A stretch of DNA of 64,000 bases from UBA2862 sp045658005 (GTDB taxonomy: Bacteria > Bacillota > Clostridia > Christensenellales > Aristaeellaceae): contig JAZOUD010000091.1 in assembly GCA_045658005.1 (NCBI GenBank), positions 18,068 to 82,067 on the forward strand, in the 5' to 3' direction. The notes under the pieces are model-generated. The model did no database searches. It saw nothing but the letters and a program-made list of their open reading frames with translations, and was not told the origin of the DNA. How positions within the stretch are numbered: the stretch's first letter is position 1; every line of letters starts with the position of its first letter. Below are positions 49,708 through 58,216 of this stretch, piece after piece. A program made the translations under genes and the position numbers.

Positions 49708-51831
49708 GTGCGCTTGGTTCTCACAGGGCCGGTCATCCGTCGCCGCCTTGCGCTATGTATGGCCGTCTTCTTCATGCTTTTATCGGCGCTGGGCGGGCGG
49801 CTGTTCTGGCTGCAGGTCGTCCAGGGCAGGGCGCTGCAGCGCAGGGCCCAGTCCCAGTGGACCAGCGAGAGCGCCATACGGCCCACCCGGGGCCGCATAC
49901 TGGATCGAAACGGCGCCGTGCTGGCCCAGAGCGCCACGGCCTACACGGCCTCCGCCAGCCCGCGCCAGGTGGTGGACGCCGCCCGCTTCGCTGCGCTGCT
50001 GGCCCCGGTGCTGGACGAGGAGGCCGCCGTCATTCAGAGGAAGGTGTCGGACACCGGCAAGGGCGGCGTCACGCTGAAGCGCCAGCTGCCCCGGGAGACG
50101 GCCCAGCAGCTCAAGCGCATGAAGGCGGAGCACGCCGCCGCGGGCTCCGACGCGCTGAACGGGCTGTACCTGGAGGAGGAGAGCAAGCGCTACTATCCCA
50201 TGGGCGCCTTCGCCGCCCAGCTGATCGGCCTGACCACCATCGACGGCGTGGGCCAGGCGGGGCTGGAGCAGTCGCTGGACCGCTACCTCTCCGGCAAGGC
50301 GGGCCGGGTGCTTTCCCAGGTGGACGGCAAGGGCCGCGCCCTGGGCTACGGCGAGACGGAATACGTGGCCGCGGTCAACGGCGGTTCTGTGACGCTGACC
50401 ATCGACGCTTCCATACAGAGCTTCGCCGAGCAGGCCGCCAGGGAGGCGCTGGAGGTCAACAACGCAAAGGCCGTGCGGGTGCTGGCCATGGACCCGGCCA
50501 CCGGCGAGATCCTGGCGATGGTCAACAAGCCGGATTACGACCTGAACGACCCGCCGCGCAACGACGTGGAGACGCTGACCGACCGGATGCGCAACCGCGC
50601 GCTCACCGATGCCTACGAGCCGGGCTCCACCTTCAAGGTGCTCACCGCCGCCTCGGCGCTGGACGCCGGGCTGGTGTCGGTGGACGAGGGCTTCTACTGC
50701 GCGGGCTCCGTGGTGGTGGACGGGGGCAAAATCCGCTGCTGGGGCAAGCCCCACGGCGCCGAGACCTTCGCCCAGGCGCTGCAGAACTCCTGCAACCCGG
50801 TGTTCGTGGAGATGGGCCTGCGGTTGGGCGCGGACAGGCTGTATCGGTATCTGGACGCCTTCGGCATCGGCAAGAGGACCGGGGTGGACATCCCCGGCGA
50901 GGCCGAGGGCATCGTGATCTCAAAGGACGTCGTCAAGCGGGTGGACATCGCCCGAATCGGCTTCGGGCAGTCGGTGGCGGTGACGCCGGTCCAGCTGCTC
51001 ACCGCCGTGTGCGCCGCCGTCAACGGCGGCAGGCTGATGCGGCCCTGGGTGATCCAGTCGGTCAGCGACGCCGGCGGCGCGGTCATCCGGCGGGGCGCGC
51101 CGAAGGTCACGGGCCATCCCATCTCCGAGCAGACCTCCGCCGTGATGCGGCGGCTGCTGGAGGACGTGGTGACCCTGGGCGGCGGCAAGAACGCCTATAT
51201 CCCCGGCTATCACGTGGGGGGCAAGACGGGCACGGCCCAGGTCTACGTGGACGGCGTGGTGTCCCGGGACACCCACATCGGCTCCTTCGTGGGCTTTGCC
51301 CCGGCCAATGACCCGCGCATCGCGGTGCTGCTGGTGGTGGACGAGGCGGACGTGCCGGTGGACTTCGGCTCCGTGACCGCCGCGCCCTACGCGAAGGAGA
51401 TCCTTGAAAAATCGCTGGCCTACCTGGGGGTGGCCCCGGACACCGGCGAGCCGCCCGCCGAGCGGGTGGCGGTGCCGGACGTGACCGGCCTGGGCGTCGA
51501 CGAAGCCCGAAAGGCCCTGTCGGAGGCCGGCCTGGACAGCGTGCTGGACGGCGCGGGCGGCAGGGTGATCCGCCAGCTGCCGGCGGCCGGCGCGCAGATG
51601 AACGCCGGGGCGCTGGTGATGCTGTACGTGGCCGGGCCGACGGAGCTGGGCGGCGCGGTGACGGTGCCCGACGTGACGGGCATGCCGGTGACCGAGGCCA
51701 ACCGGCTGCTGAAGTCCTGCGGGCTGGCGCTGCAAGTCGAGGGCAGCGGGCTGGCGGTCAGCCAGTCGCCCGCCGCCGGGACAACGGTGAATCCAACAAC
51801 GCGGGTCGCGGTGCGCTTCGAGCCGCCATGA
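49708..51831 (+). CDS. Class B penicillin-binding protein (FtsI/SpoVD type) with two PASTA domains
   Basis: A 707-residue transpeptidase for septal or spore peptidoglycan. One membrane helix (about 13-33), the pedestal domain (GRILDRNGAVLA), and the transpeptidase motifs YEPGSTFKV (SxxK), QNSCNPVF (SxN) and GGKTGTAQ (KTG) are intact. Two PASTA domains lie at the end (VPDVTGLGVDEARKALSEAGL and VPDVTGMPVTEANRLLKSCGL). The start may be GTG 49708 or TTG 49714; GGGGAGG is better spaced for the TTG. SpoVD and FtsI cannot be told apart from sequence alone; the presence of PASTA and sigK fits either. Confidence 0.92.
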   Translation: MRLVLTGPVIRRRLALCMAVFFMLLSALGGRLFWLQVVQGRALQRRAQSQWTSESAIRPTRGRILDRNGAVLAQSATAYTASASPRQVVDAARFAALLAPVLDEEAAVIQRKVSDTGKGGVTLKRQLPRETAQQLKRMKAEHAAAGSDALNGLYLEEESKRYYPMGAFAAQLIGLTTIDGVGQAGLEQSLDRYLSGKAGRVLSQVDGKGRALGYGETEYVAAVNGGSVTLTIDASIQSFAEQAAREALEVNNAKAVRVLAMDPATGEILAMVNKPDYDLNDPPRNDVETLTDRMRNRALTDAYEPGSTFKVLTAASALDAGLVSVDEGFYCAGSVVVDGGKIRCWGKPHGAETFAQALQNSCNPVFVEMGLRLGADRLYRYLDAFGIGKRTGVDIPGEAEGIVISKDVVKRVDIARIGFGQSVAVTPVQLLTAVCAAVNGGRLMRPWVIQSVSDAGGAVIRRGAPKVTGHPISEQTSAVMRRLLEDVVTLGGGKNAYIPGYHVGGKTGTAQVYVDGVVSRDTHIGSFVGFAPANDPRIAVLLVVDEADVPVDFGSVTAAPYAKEILEKSLAYLGVAPDTGEPPAERVAVPDVTGLGVDEARKALSEAGLDSVLDGAGGRVIRQLPAAGAQMNAGALVMLYVAGPTELGGAVTVPDVTGMPVTEANRLLKSCGLALQVEGSGLAVSQSPAAGTTVNPTTRVAVRFEPP

Positions 51832-51842
51832 CGCGACGATAT

Positions 51843-51872
51843 CGCTGTAACGGCGGCCTTCAGGCCGCCAGG
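51843..51872. repeat. REP-like palindrome, GTAGCGGCGGCA family (variant)
   Basis: TGTAACGGCGGCCTTCAGGCCGCCAGG between the PBP gene and murE. Confidence 0.5.
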
Positions 51873-51925
51873 AATGCACAGCGATCGATACTTATACATA
51901 GAGTCATTCTGGGGGAGGCTGTCGG

Positions 51926-53377
51926 ATGAAACTGAAAGCGCTGATCGGGAGGATTCCCGGAGAGGTCAGTACGAAGGGCAATACAGACATCGAGATATCG
52001 GAGCTGTGCGTCGATTCCAGGCGGGCGACGCCAGGCGCGCTGTTCTTCTGCACCCCCGGCCTGCACATGGATGCCCACGACTTTGCCCCGCAGGCCGTGG
52101 AAAAGGGCGCGTCGGCCCTGGTGGTCGAGCGCTTCCTGCCGCTGGACGTGCCCCAGGTGAAGGTGGAAGACGTGCGCGTGGCGGTCTCCTACGTCGCCTC
52201 CGAATACTTCGGCAACCCCTCGGAAAAGCTGATGATGCTGGGCATCACCGGCACCAAGGGCAAGACCACCACCAGCTTCCTGGTCAAGGCCATCATGGAG
52301 GCTGCAGGGGTGAAGACCGGCCTGATCGGCACCGTCTGTTCGATGATCGGCGACGAGACCATCCCCAACCGGCTGACCACCCCGGACCCCATCGAGACCC
52401 AGACGCTGCTGCGGCGCATGGTGGACGCGGGCATGGAGTGCGTGATCATGGAGGTCTCGGCCCACGCGCTGGACATGCACCGGCTGGCGGGCGTGAAGTT
52501 CAAGGTGGCGGCGTTCTCGAACTTCTCCCAGGACCACCTGGACTACTTTGCGGACCTGGACGCCTACTTCGCCGCGAAGATGAGGCTGCTGGCCCCCGAC
52601 GTGTGCGAGGACATCGTCTACAACGTGGACGACGAGCGGGTCAGCGCCGGCGTGCTGGCGCTGGGCCGCCAGGCCATGCGCATCGGCATCCGGGAGAGCA
52701 GCGACGTCTACGCCAACGACATCGAGATCGGCGAGCGGGGCTGCAGCTTCCTGATGACCTGGCACAAGCGGTTCCGCACCACCATATCGCTGCACCTGGC
52801 GGGCATATTCAACGTCTACAACGCCCTGATGGCGGCGGGCATCTGCATCTGCGCCGGGGCGGGGCCCGAGAGCATCCGCCAGGGCCTGGAGAGCGTGTAC
52901 AACGTGCCCGGGCGCATCGAGCTGCTGGACACCGGCACCCCCTACCGGGTGATACTGGACTACGCCCATTCCCCGGACAGCCTGGAAAACATACTGAAGG
53001 CTGTGCGCCAGACCACCAAGGGCCGCATGATCGCGCTGTTCGGCTGCGGCGGGGACCGCGACCGGGGCAAGCGCCCGGTGATGGGCGAGATCGCCGGCGA
53101 GCTGGCGGATTACTGCATACTGACCAGCGACAACCCCCGCAACGAGGACCCCATGGCCATACTGGACGCCATTGAGGCGGGCATCAAGCCCACCGGCTGC
53201 GAGTACGTGGTGATCGAGAACCGCCGGGAGGCCATCCGCTACGCGCTGAAGTTCGCCGGCGCAGGCGACGTGGTGGTGCTGGCCGGCAAGGGACACGAGA
53301 CCTACCAGGAGATCCGCGGCGAAAAGCACCCCTTCGACGAAAAGGTGGTCGTGCGGGAGCTGCTGGAGGAAATGTGA
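51926..53377 (+). CDS. murE: UDP-MurNAc-tripeptide synthetase MurE
   Basis: A 483-residue Mur ligase that adds the third stem residue. ATP loop GITGTKGKTTTSFLVKA (about 109-125), the carbamate-Lys region, EVSAHALDMHRLAGVKF and the C-lobe DYAHSPDSLENIL are present. The specificity motif TSDNPRNEDP (DNPR) is that of enzymes adding meso-diaminopimelate, so the wall is probably A1-gamma type. murF, usually next, is absent. CGGATG start follows GGGGGAGG. Confidence 0.94.
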   Translation: MKLKALIGRIPGEVSTKGNTDIEISELCVDSRRATPGALFFCTPGLHMDAHDFAPQAVEKGASALVVERFLPLDVPQVKVEDVRVAVSYVASEYFGNPSEKLMMLGITGTKGKTTTSFLVKAIMEAAGVKTGLIGTVCSMIGDETIPNRLTTPDPIETQTLLRRMVDAGMECVIMEVSAHALDMHRLAGVKFKVAAFSNFSQDHLDYFADLDAYFAAKMRLLAPDVCEDIVYNVDDERVSAGVLALGRQAMRIGIRESSDVYANDIEIGERGCSFLMTWHKRFRTTISLHLAGIFNVYNALMAAGICICAGAGPESIRQGLESVYNVPGRIELLDTGTPYRVILDYAHSPDSLENILKAVRQTTKGRMIALFGCGGDRDRGKRPVMGEIAGELADYCILTSDNPRNEDPMAILDAIEAGIKPTGCEYVVIENRREAIRYALKFAGAGDVVVLAGKGHETYQEIRGEKHPFDEKVVVRELLEEM

Positions 53378-53460
53378 GAGCTGGAAGTCAAGCGTAAAGC
53401 GTTGAGTGCAGAAAGCTTACTTATCTGTGAACTCTAAATGAGAGGGGAACATAAGATAAC

Positions 53461-54456
53461 ATGCAAAGACTGATCTGGACGGTGTTGGCGTCCTTCGCGA
53501 TGGCGATCGTGCTGGGCCCAATCGTGATCCCGTGGCTGAAGCGGATGAAGTTCGGCAAGGAGATCTACGAGCTCGGCCCCCAGACCCACAAGAAGAAGCA
53601 GGGCACGCCCCAGATGGGCGGCATCATATTCGCCGTCCCGGCGCTGATCGCCACGCTGGCCTTTTCCTACGGCACCGCCCGCTGGGATCTCATGCTGATG
53701 GCGCTGGTGTCGGCGCTGGGCTTCGGCCTGATCGGCTTCGTGGACGACTGGATCAAGATCAGGCTGCACCGGGCCGAGGGATTGACGCCCAAGCAGAAGC
53801 TGGCGCCCCAGATCGTGCTGTCCATAGCGCTGGCCTTCTGGGCCTACTTCAACCCCAACATCGGCTCGTCCCTGACGGTGCCCTTCGTCAACGTGGAGTG
53901 GAACCTGGGCTGGTTCTACATCCCGGTGATGGTATTCGTGCTGGTGGGCACGGTAAACTCCGCCAACCTGCTGGACGGCCTGGACGGGCTGCTGGGCGGC
54001 TGCGCGCTGTTCGACTTCGCGACCATGGCGCTGATCTGCGTGGCCCTGGCGGCGGCCAATCCGGCCCAGAATGACAATCTTTTGAACGTGGCCATCTTCG
54101 GCGGCGCGATGGTGGGCGGCCTGCTGGGCTTTTTGCGCTACAATTCCCACCCGGCTCGGGTGTTCATGGGCGACGTGGGCTCCTTCTTCATCGGCGGCGC
54201 GCTGGTGGGGATGACGCTGGTGACCCGGCTGTCGCTGCTGCTGCCCATCATCGCCCTGGCGATGGTGCTGTCCAGCCTGTCGGACCTGATCCAGTTCGCC
54301 TACTTCCGGGCGACCCACGGCAAACGCTTCTTCAAGATGGCGCCGCTGCACCACCACTTCGAGCTCAGCGGCATGCCCGAGACCAGCATCGTGGCGATGT
54401 ACTATATCGTCACCGCCGTGCTGTGCCTGATCGCGCTGCTGGGATTTGTCGCGTAA
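53461..54456 (+). CDS. mraY: Phospho-MurNAc-pentapeptide translocase MraY
   Basis: A 331-residue integral membrane enzyme making lipid I. About ten helices. Signature motifs GTPQMGGIIF, FVDDWIKIR (Asp-Asp), NLLDGLDGLLGG, VFMGDVGSFFIGG and MAPLHHHFELSG are intact. The ribosome binding site is modest (GAGAGGGG well upstream). It follows murE directly, without murF between. Confidence 0.95.
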   Translation: MQRLIWTVLASFAMAIVLGPIVIPWLKRMKFGKEIYELGPQTHKKKQGTPQMGGIIFAVPALIATLAFSYGTARWDLMLMALVSALGFGLIGFVDDWIKIRLHRAEGLTPKQKLAPQIVLSIALAFWAYFNPNIGSSLTVPFVNVEWNLGWFYIPVMVFVLVGTVNSANLLDGLDGLLGGCALFDFATMALICVALAAANPAQNDNLLNVAIFGGAMVGGLLGFLRYNSHPARVFMGDVGSFFIGGALVGMTLVTRLSLLLPIIALAMVLSSLSDLIQFAYFRATHGKRFFKMAPLHHHFELSGMPETSIVAMYYIVTAVLCLIALLGFVA

Positions 54457-54469
54457 AAACAAAGATGGA

Positions 54470-54547
54470 AATGGCAAATGGGAAATGGGAAATGATGGAT
54501 TGCTTCAGGCAGTCATCCACAGTGTTTCCCATTTCCCATTTACCATT
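54470..54547. repeat. Purine-rich imperfect inverted repeat between mraY and murD
   Basis: AATGGCAAATGGGAAATGGGAAA (54470-54492, here given in two halves: AATGGCAAATGG and GAAATGGGAAA) pairs with its complement at 54525-54547 with one mismatch, a 23-pair stem with a 32-base loop. It lacks a T-run, so the operon may read through it. Related AGGAATGAGG runs occur at 17857 and 24094. Confidence 0.6.
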
Positions 54548-54568
54548 GATTAAAGGGGGATTCGGAAT

Positions 54569-55942
54569 ATGATGAAGGACAAGAAGGTTCTCGTCTTCGG
54601 CATGGCCCGCAGCGGCATCGCGGCGGCGCGGCTGCTGCTGCAGAGAGGCGCGAAGGTGTATGTCTGCGACGGCAAGGCCGAGGCGGATTTCAATGGCGCG
54701 CTGGACGACCTGAAGGCCGCCGGCGCGGTGCTGTGCCTGGGCGAGAAGCACCCGGAAAACCTGGTGGAGGGCATGGACGCGCTGATCGTCAGTCCCGGCA
54801 TCTCGGTGGAGCATCCCGCCGTCGTCCGGGCAAAGGCGCTGGGCGTGGAGGTGATGGGCGAGATCGAGTACGCCTACCGCGAGGCCAGGGGCCTGCTGCT
54901 GGCCATCACCGGCACCAACGGCAAGACCACCACCACCACGCTGCTGGGCGAGATCTTCAAAAACGCCGGGCGGCGCACCTTCGTGGTGGGCAACATCGGC
55001 ACGCCCTACAGCGGCGCAGCGGGGGAGATGAAGCCGGGGGACGTGACCGTTTGCGAGATCTCCTCCTTCATGATGGAGACCTCCTCCGAGTTCCATCCCG
55101 CCATCTGCGCGGTGCTGAACATCTCCGAGGATCACCTGAACCGCCACGGCACCATGGAAAAATACATAGCGCTGAAGGAGCGCATCTTTGAAAACTGCGC
55201 CGGCGACGACGTGGTGGTGCTAAACTGGGACGATCCCATCACCAAGGATATGGCCAACCGGGTGAAGTGCCGGGTGGCCTGGTTCTCCTCCCGCAACCCG
55301 GTGCCCTTCGGGGCCTTCGTGCAGGACGGCAGCATCGTCTACGGCACGCCCCAGGACAACAAGCCCGTCTGCCCCGCCGAGGAGGTGTACATCCCCGGCG
55401 AGCACAACCTGAAGAACGCCCTTGCGGCCACGGCCATGGCCATGGCGGCGGGCATCCCCGCGCCGGTGATCCGCCACACGCTGCGCACCTTCAAGGGTGT
55501 GGAGCACCGCATTGAATTCGTGCGGGAGCTGGACGGCGTGCGCTTCATCAACGACTCCAAGGGCACAAACGTGGATTCCAGCATACAGGCCGTGCGGGCC
55601 ATGAAGCGCCCCACGGTGCTGATCCTGGGCGGCTACGACAAGCACACCGACTTTACCCCGCTGTGCGAGGAGATTTTGAAGTGCCCCATATCCCGGATCG
55701 TGCTGATCGGGGATACCGCGAAGCAGTGCGAGCAGACCCTTGAGAAGGTGGGCTATCACGCCTGGGTCCACGCCGGCTACGACTTCCGGGCTGCGGTGGA
55801 GAAGGCCTTCGAGCTGGCGAACCCCGGCGGCAACGTGCTGCTCTCGCCCAGCTGCGCATCCTTCGACATGTTCAAGGACTACGAGGAGCGGGGCCGCATC
55901 TTCAAGGACATCGTGAATCGCCTGGAGGGCCGGCGGGCTTGA
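54569..55942 (+). CDS. murD: UDP-MurNAc-alanine-D-glutamate ligase MurD
   Basis: A 457-residue Mur ligase. KVLVFGMARSGIAAARLLL is the N-terminal Rossmann start, ITGTNGKTTTTTLLGEI the ATP loop (about 113-129), EISSFMMET and FKGVEHRIEFV the family motifs, and FINDSKGTNVDSS the C-lobe. Two adjacent ATGs (54569, 54572) follow AAAGGGGG. Its stop overlaps the ftsW reading frame. Confidence 0.95.
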   Translation: MMKDKKVLVFGMARSGIAAARLLLQRGAKVYVCDGKAEADFNGALDDLKAAGAVLCLGEKHPENLVEGMDALIVSPGISVEHPAVVRAKALGVEVMGEIEYAYREARGLLLAITGTNGKTTTTTLLGEIFKNAGRRTFVVGNIGTPYSGAAGEMKPGDVTVCEISSFMMETSSEFHPAICAVLNISEDHLNRHGTMEKYIALKERIFENCAGDDVVVLNWDDPITKDMANRVKCRVAWFSSRNPVPFGAFVQDGSIVYGTPQDNKPVCPAEEVYIPGEHNLKNALAATAMAMAAGIPAPVIRHTLRTFKGVEHRIEFVRELDGVRFINDSKGTNVDSSIQAVRAMKRPTVLILGGYDKHTDFTPLCEEILKCPISRIVLIGDTAKQCEQTLEKVGYHAWVHAGYDFRAAVEKAFELANPGGNVLLSPSCASFDMFKDYEERGRIFKDIVNRLEGRRA

Positions 55943-57102
55943 TCCTGCGGCCCGCATCCGGGGCCAATGACGCGCGGCAGGTCGCCGCGAAGAGAGATAC
56001 AACGGGGGGCATGTTCGCGGGCGTGGACCGGGGCCTTATGCTCACCACGGCGCTGTTGCTGGTGACGGGCCTGGCGACGCTGTACGCCGCCAGCTACTAC
56101 AACGCCCAGGACCACGGCGGCGCGCTTTCTGAGGTGCTCTCCCAGCTGTTCGGCGTGGGCGTGGGCGCGGCGGCGATGCTGGTGATCCTGCGGATCGATT
56201 ATCGGTTACTGGCCAGGCCCTGGCTTTGCGGCGGGCTGCTGGCGCTCAGCCTGGTGATGCTGGCGCTGGTGGCGGTGCCGGGCATCGGCAAGATGCTGAA
56301 CGGCTCCCGGCGCTGGCTGCGGCTGGGGCCGGTCAGCTTCCAGCCCTCGGAGCTGGCGAAGTACGCGATGATCGTCTACCTCGCCCGGGCCCTCAGTCAG
56401 AAGCGGCGGGACGTGACCCGGTTCTTCCGGGGCCTCGTGCCGCTGTTCCTGTTGCCGGGGATCGTGTTCCTGCTGATACTGATGCAGCCGAACCTGTCCA
56501 CCGCGGGCAGCGTACTGATCGTCACCGCCGTGATGGTGATGATCGCCGGGGCCCGCTGGGCGCATTTGGGCCTGGTCGGCGCGGCGGGCATGGCGCTGGG
56601 CACCTTCTACGCCCTGTCCGAGGACTACCGCCGGGCGCGGCTGATGTCCTTCCGCCACCCCTTCGACTTCATGACCAACGAGGGCTACCAGCTCTCCCAG
56701 TCGCTGCTGGCCTTCGGCTCCGGCGGCCTGTTCGGCATGGGGCCGGGCATGGGGCGGCAGAAGTTCGCCTTCCTGCCCTATCCGGAATCCGATTTCATAT
56801 TCGCCGTGGTGGGGGAGGACCTGGGCTGGGTGGGCTGCATGGCGGTGCTGGCGCTGTTCGGGGCCTTCCTGTTCTTCGGCCTGCGGGTGGCCATGCGCTG
56901 CCCGGACCGCTTCGGGGCCATGCTGGCCGGGGGAATCACCTGCATGATCGGCGTGCAGTGCGTGCTGAACGTGGCCGTGGTGATCGGCATGATGCCCACC
57001 ACCGGCCTGCCCCTGCCCTTCTTCAGCGCCGGCGGCACCTCCGTCAGCATATTGATGGCGGCGGTGGCGGTGCTGATGAATATTTCGAAAAATGAGGAAT
57101 AA
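55939..57102 (+). CDS. ftsW: SEDS-family peptidoglycan polymerase (FtsW/SpoVE)
   Basis: A 387-residue SEDS glycosyltransferase with about ten helices that polymerises lipid II with its partner PBP. Typical motifs: NGSRRWLRLGPVSFQPSELAKYA, ILMQPNLSTAGS, GPGMGRQKFAFLPYPESDFI and GMMPTTGLPLPFFSAGGTS. The start is unclear: TTG 55939 overlaps the murD stop (TTGA), while ATG 56011 starts nearer the first helix but has a poor site. murG, normally next, is absent. Confidence 0.92.
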   Translation: MILRPASGANDARQVAAKRDTTGGMFAGVDRGLMLTTALLLVTGLATLYAASYYNAQDHGGALSEVLSQLFGVGVGAAAMLVILRIDYRLLARPWLCGGLLALSLVMLALVAVPGIGKMLNGSRRWLRLGPVSFQPSELAKYAMIVYLARALSQKRRDVTRFFRGLVPLFLLPGIVFLLILMQPNLSTAGSVLIVTAVMVMIAGARWAHLGLVGAAGMALGTFYALSEDYRRARLMSFRHPFDFMTNEGYQLSQSLLAFGSGGLFGMGPGMGRQKFAFLPYPESDFIFAVVGEDLGWVGCMAVLALFGAFLFFGLRVAMRCPDRFGAMLAGGITCMIGVQCVLNVAVVIGMMPTTGLPLPFFSAGGTSVSILMAAVAVLMNISKNEE

Positions 57103-57103
57103 C

Positions 57104-57928
57104 ATGCGCAGGAAAAAGAAGCAATCCCCCTGGCCCCTTCTGATCGCCATTGCCGTGCTGGGAATCGCGCTCTGGGTGCTGCTGGCGCAGGTGGTGTTCG
57201 TGGTGCGGGGCGTGCAGGTGGAGGGCGCGGGGCAGATCCCGGCCAGCGACGTGCTGCGGCTGAGCGAGATACGTCTGGGCGGCTCCATGGGCCGGGTGGA
57301 CGCGGAGCAGGTGCGCCTGTCCGTGGAGAGCGACGGCCGGCTGGCCTTTGTGGACCTTGAAAAGCGCTACCCAAACCAGATCCTGCTGACGGTGCGCCCC
57401 CGCAGTCACGACGCGGTGATGCTTCAGGGCGGCAGGGTGCTGGTGCTGGATTCGGCGGGCTATGTGGCCCAGGTGCTCGACCAGCTGCCGGAGAGCCTGC
57501 CCTATGTCAGCGGGCTGCGGGCCTCCTATTACACGCTGGGACGCCAGCTGGATACCGCCGACGGCCGTTGCGGGGCCATGGAGGCGGTGCTGGAGGCGCT
57601 GAAGGTCCGGGGGGCCACGCAGTACGCTTCGGAGATCAGCGTGGAGGACATCGAGGATCTGCGCATCATCACCCGCACCGGCGTGACGGTGCTGCTGGGG
57701 AACACGGAAAACATGCCGGACAAGATCGCCTGGATGGCCGCGGCGCTCTCCGACCTGGAGGCCAGGGGCGAGCGGGGCGGCAAGCTGGACGTGTACAGCG
57801 GCAGAAAGGCCGACTATATCCCGGAGGCAACGGTCGAGCCGGACCCGAAGCGCTACGGCTACGATGCCTCCGCGCAGAGCGCAGAGGCCACCGCCGTGCC
57901 GGAGCCGACGAACGCGCCGGAGAGCTGA
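57104..57928 (+). CDS. ftsQ: Cell division protein FtsQ/DivIB
   Basis: A 274-residue bitopic protein. A KKKK-rich tail leads to one helix (about 12-30), a POTRA domain (VFVVRGVQVEGAGQIPASDVLRLSEI) and the FtsQ beta domain (LAFVDLEKRYPNQILLTV, AVMLQGGRVLVLDSAGYV). The tail is acidic and Pro/Ala-rich. The ATG at 57104 follows GAGGAAT; an earlier one at 57092 overlaps ftsW. This is the last gene of the dcw cluster here. Confidence 0.9.
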   Translation: MRRKKKQSPWPLLIAIAVLGIALWVLLAQVVFVVRGVQVEGAGQIPASDVLRLSEIRLGGSMGRVDAEQVRLSVESDGRLAFVDLEKRYPNQILLTVRPRSHDAVMLQGGRVLVLDSAGYVAQVLDQLPESLPYVSGLRASYYTLGRQLDTADGRCGAMEAVLEALKVRGATQYASEISVEDIEDLRIITRTGVTVLLGNTENMPDKIAWMAAALSDLEARGERGGKLDVYSGRKADYIPEATVEPDPKRYGYDASAQSAEATAVPEPTNAPES

Positions 57929-58012
57929 CGGGAGAGGCAAATACTTATCGGTCGTGGGACGACAAATCGGAATTTACACCGTCCCCCCTCCATTAAATCT
58001 TAAATAAAACTA

Positions 58013-58041
58013 TTGACATACTGGGCAAATAGCCTTATACT
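58013..58041 (+). promoter_or_regulatory. Promoter of the cysteine-transporter membrane/ATPase operon
   Basis: TTGACA (58013-58018), 17 bases, TATACT (58036-58041). The leader ORF begins 24 bases downstream of the -10. Confidence 0.88.
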
Positions 58042-58064
58042 CATACATGAAGGAGGCGCAGGAT

Positions 58065-58145
58065 ATGGCACGGAATCGCTTTTTCGGCGTGTATGCCCTG
58101 GGCTGTTGCCGCAGGGCCTGCTTTGCTTTGCCTGCGCGCCGATGA
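58065..58145 (+). CDS. Cys-containing leader peptide (26 residues) of the ABC transporter operon
   Basis: A short ORF, too small for routine calling, with AAGGAGG eight bases upstream of its ATG. The peptide is MARNRFFGVYALGCCRRACF followed by ALPARR. Cys codons TGT-TGC are at 58104-58109 and TGC at 58119-58121, three of 26 residues. A terminator-like hairpin follows at 58168-58193 and the permease gene starts at 58217. The arrangement is that of an attenuation leader sensing charged tRNA-Cys. Its stop overlaps an ATG that reads in frame into the permease (NQAWIDCCSGCGP), so a longer permease is a lesser possibility. The antiterminator is not clear here, unlike the second leader. Confidence 0.7.
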   Translation: MARNRFFGVYALGCCRRACFALPARR

Positions 58146-58167
58146 ACCAAGCTTGGATTGACTGTTG

Positions 58168-58193
58168 CAGCGGCTGCGGGCCGCTGTTTCTTT
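58168..58193 (+). terminator. Attenuator hairpin before the permease gene
   Basis: CAGCGGC-TGCGG-GCCGCTG, seven pairs, followed by TTTCTTT, 22 bases after the leader stop and before the permease start. Confidence 0.75.
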
Positions 58194-58216
58194 ATGCAAT
58201 GAAGGAGGTCGCTTCC

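Noticed and set aside
58142..58216. In-frame extension of the permease containing CCSGC, starting at an ATG that overlaps the leader stop
   Set aside because: No ribosome site of its own, and it lies across the terminator hairpin; TTG 58217 has AAGGAGG at the right distance.
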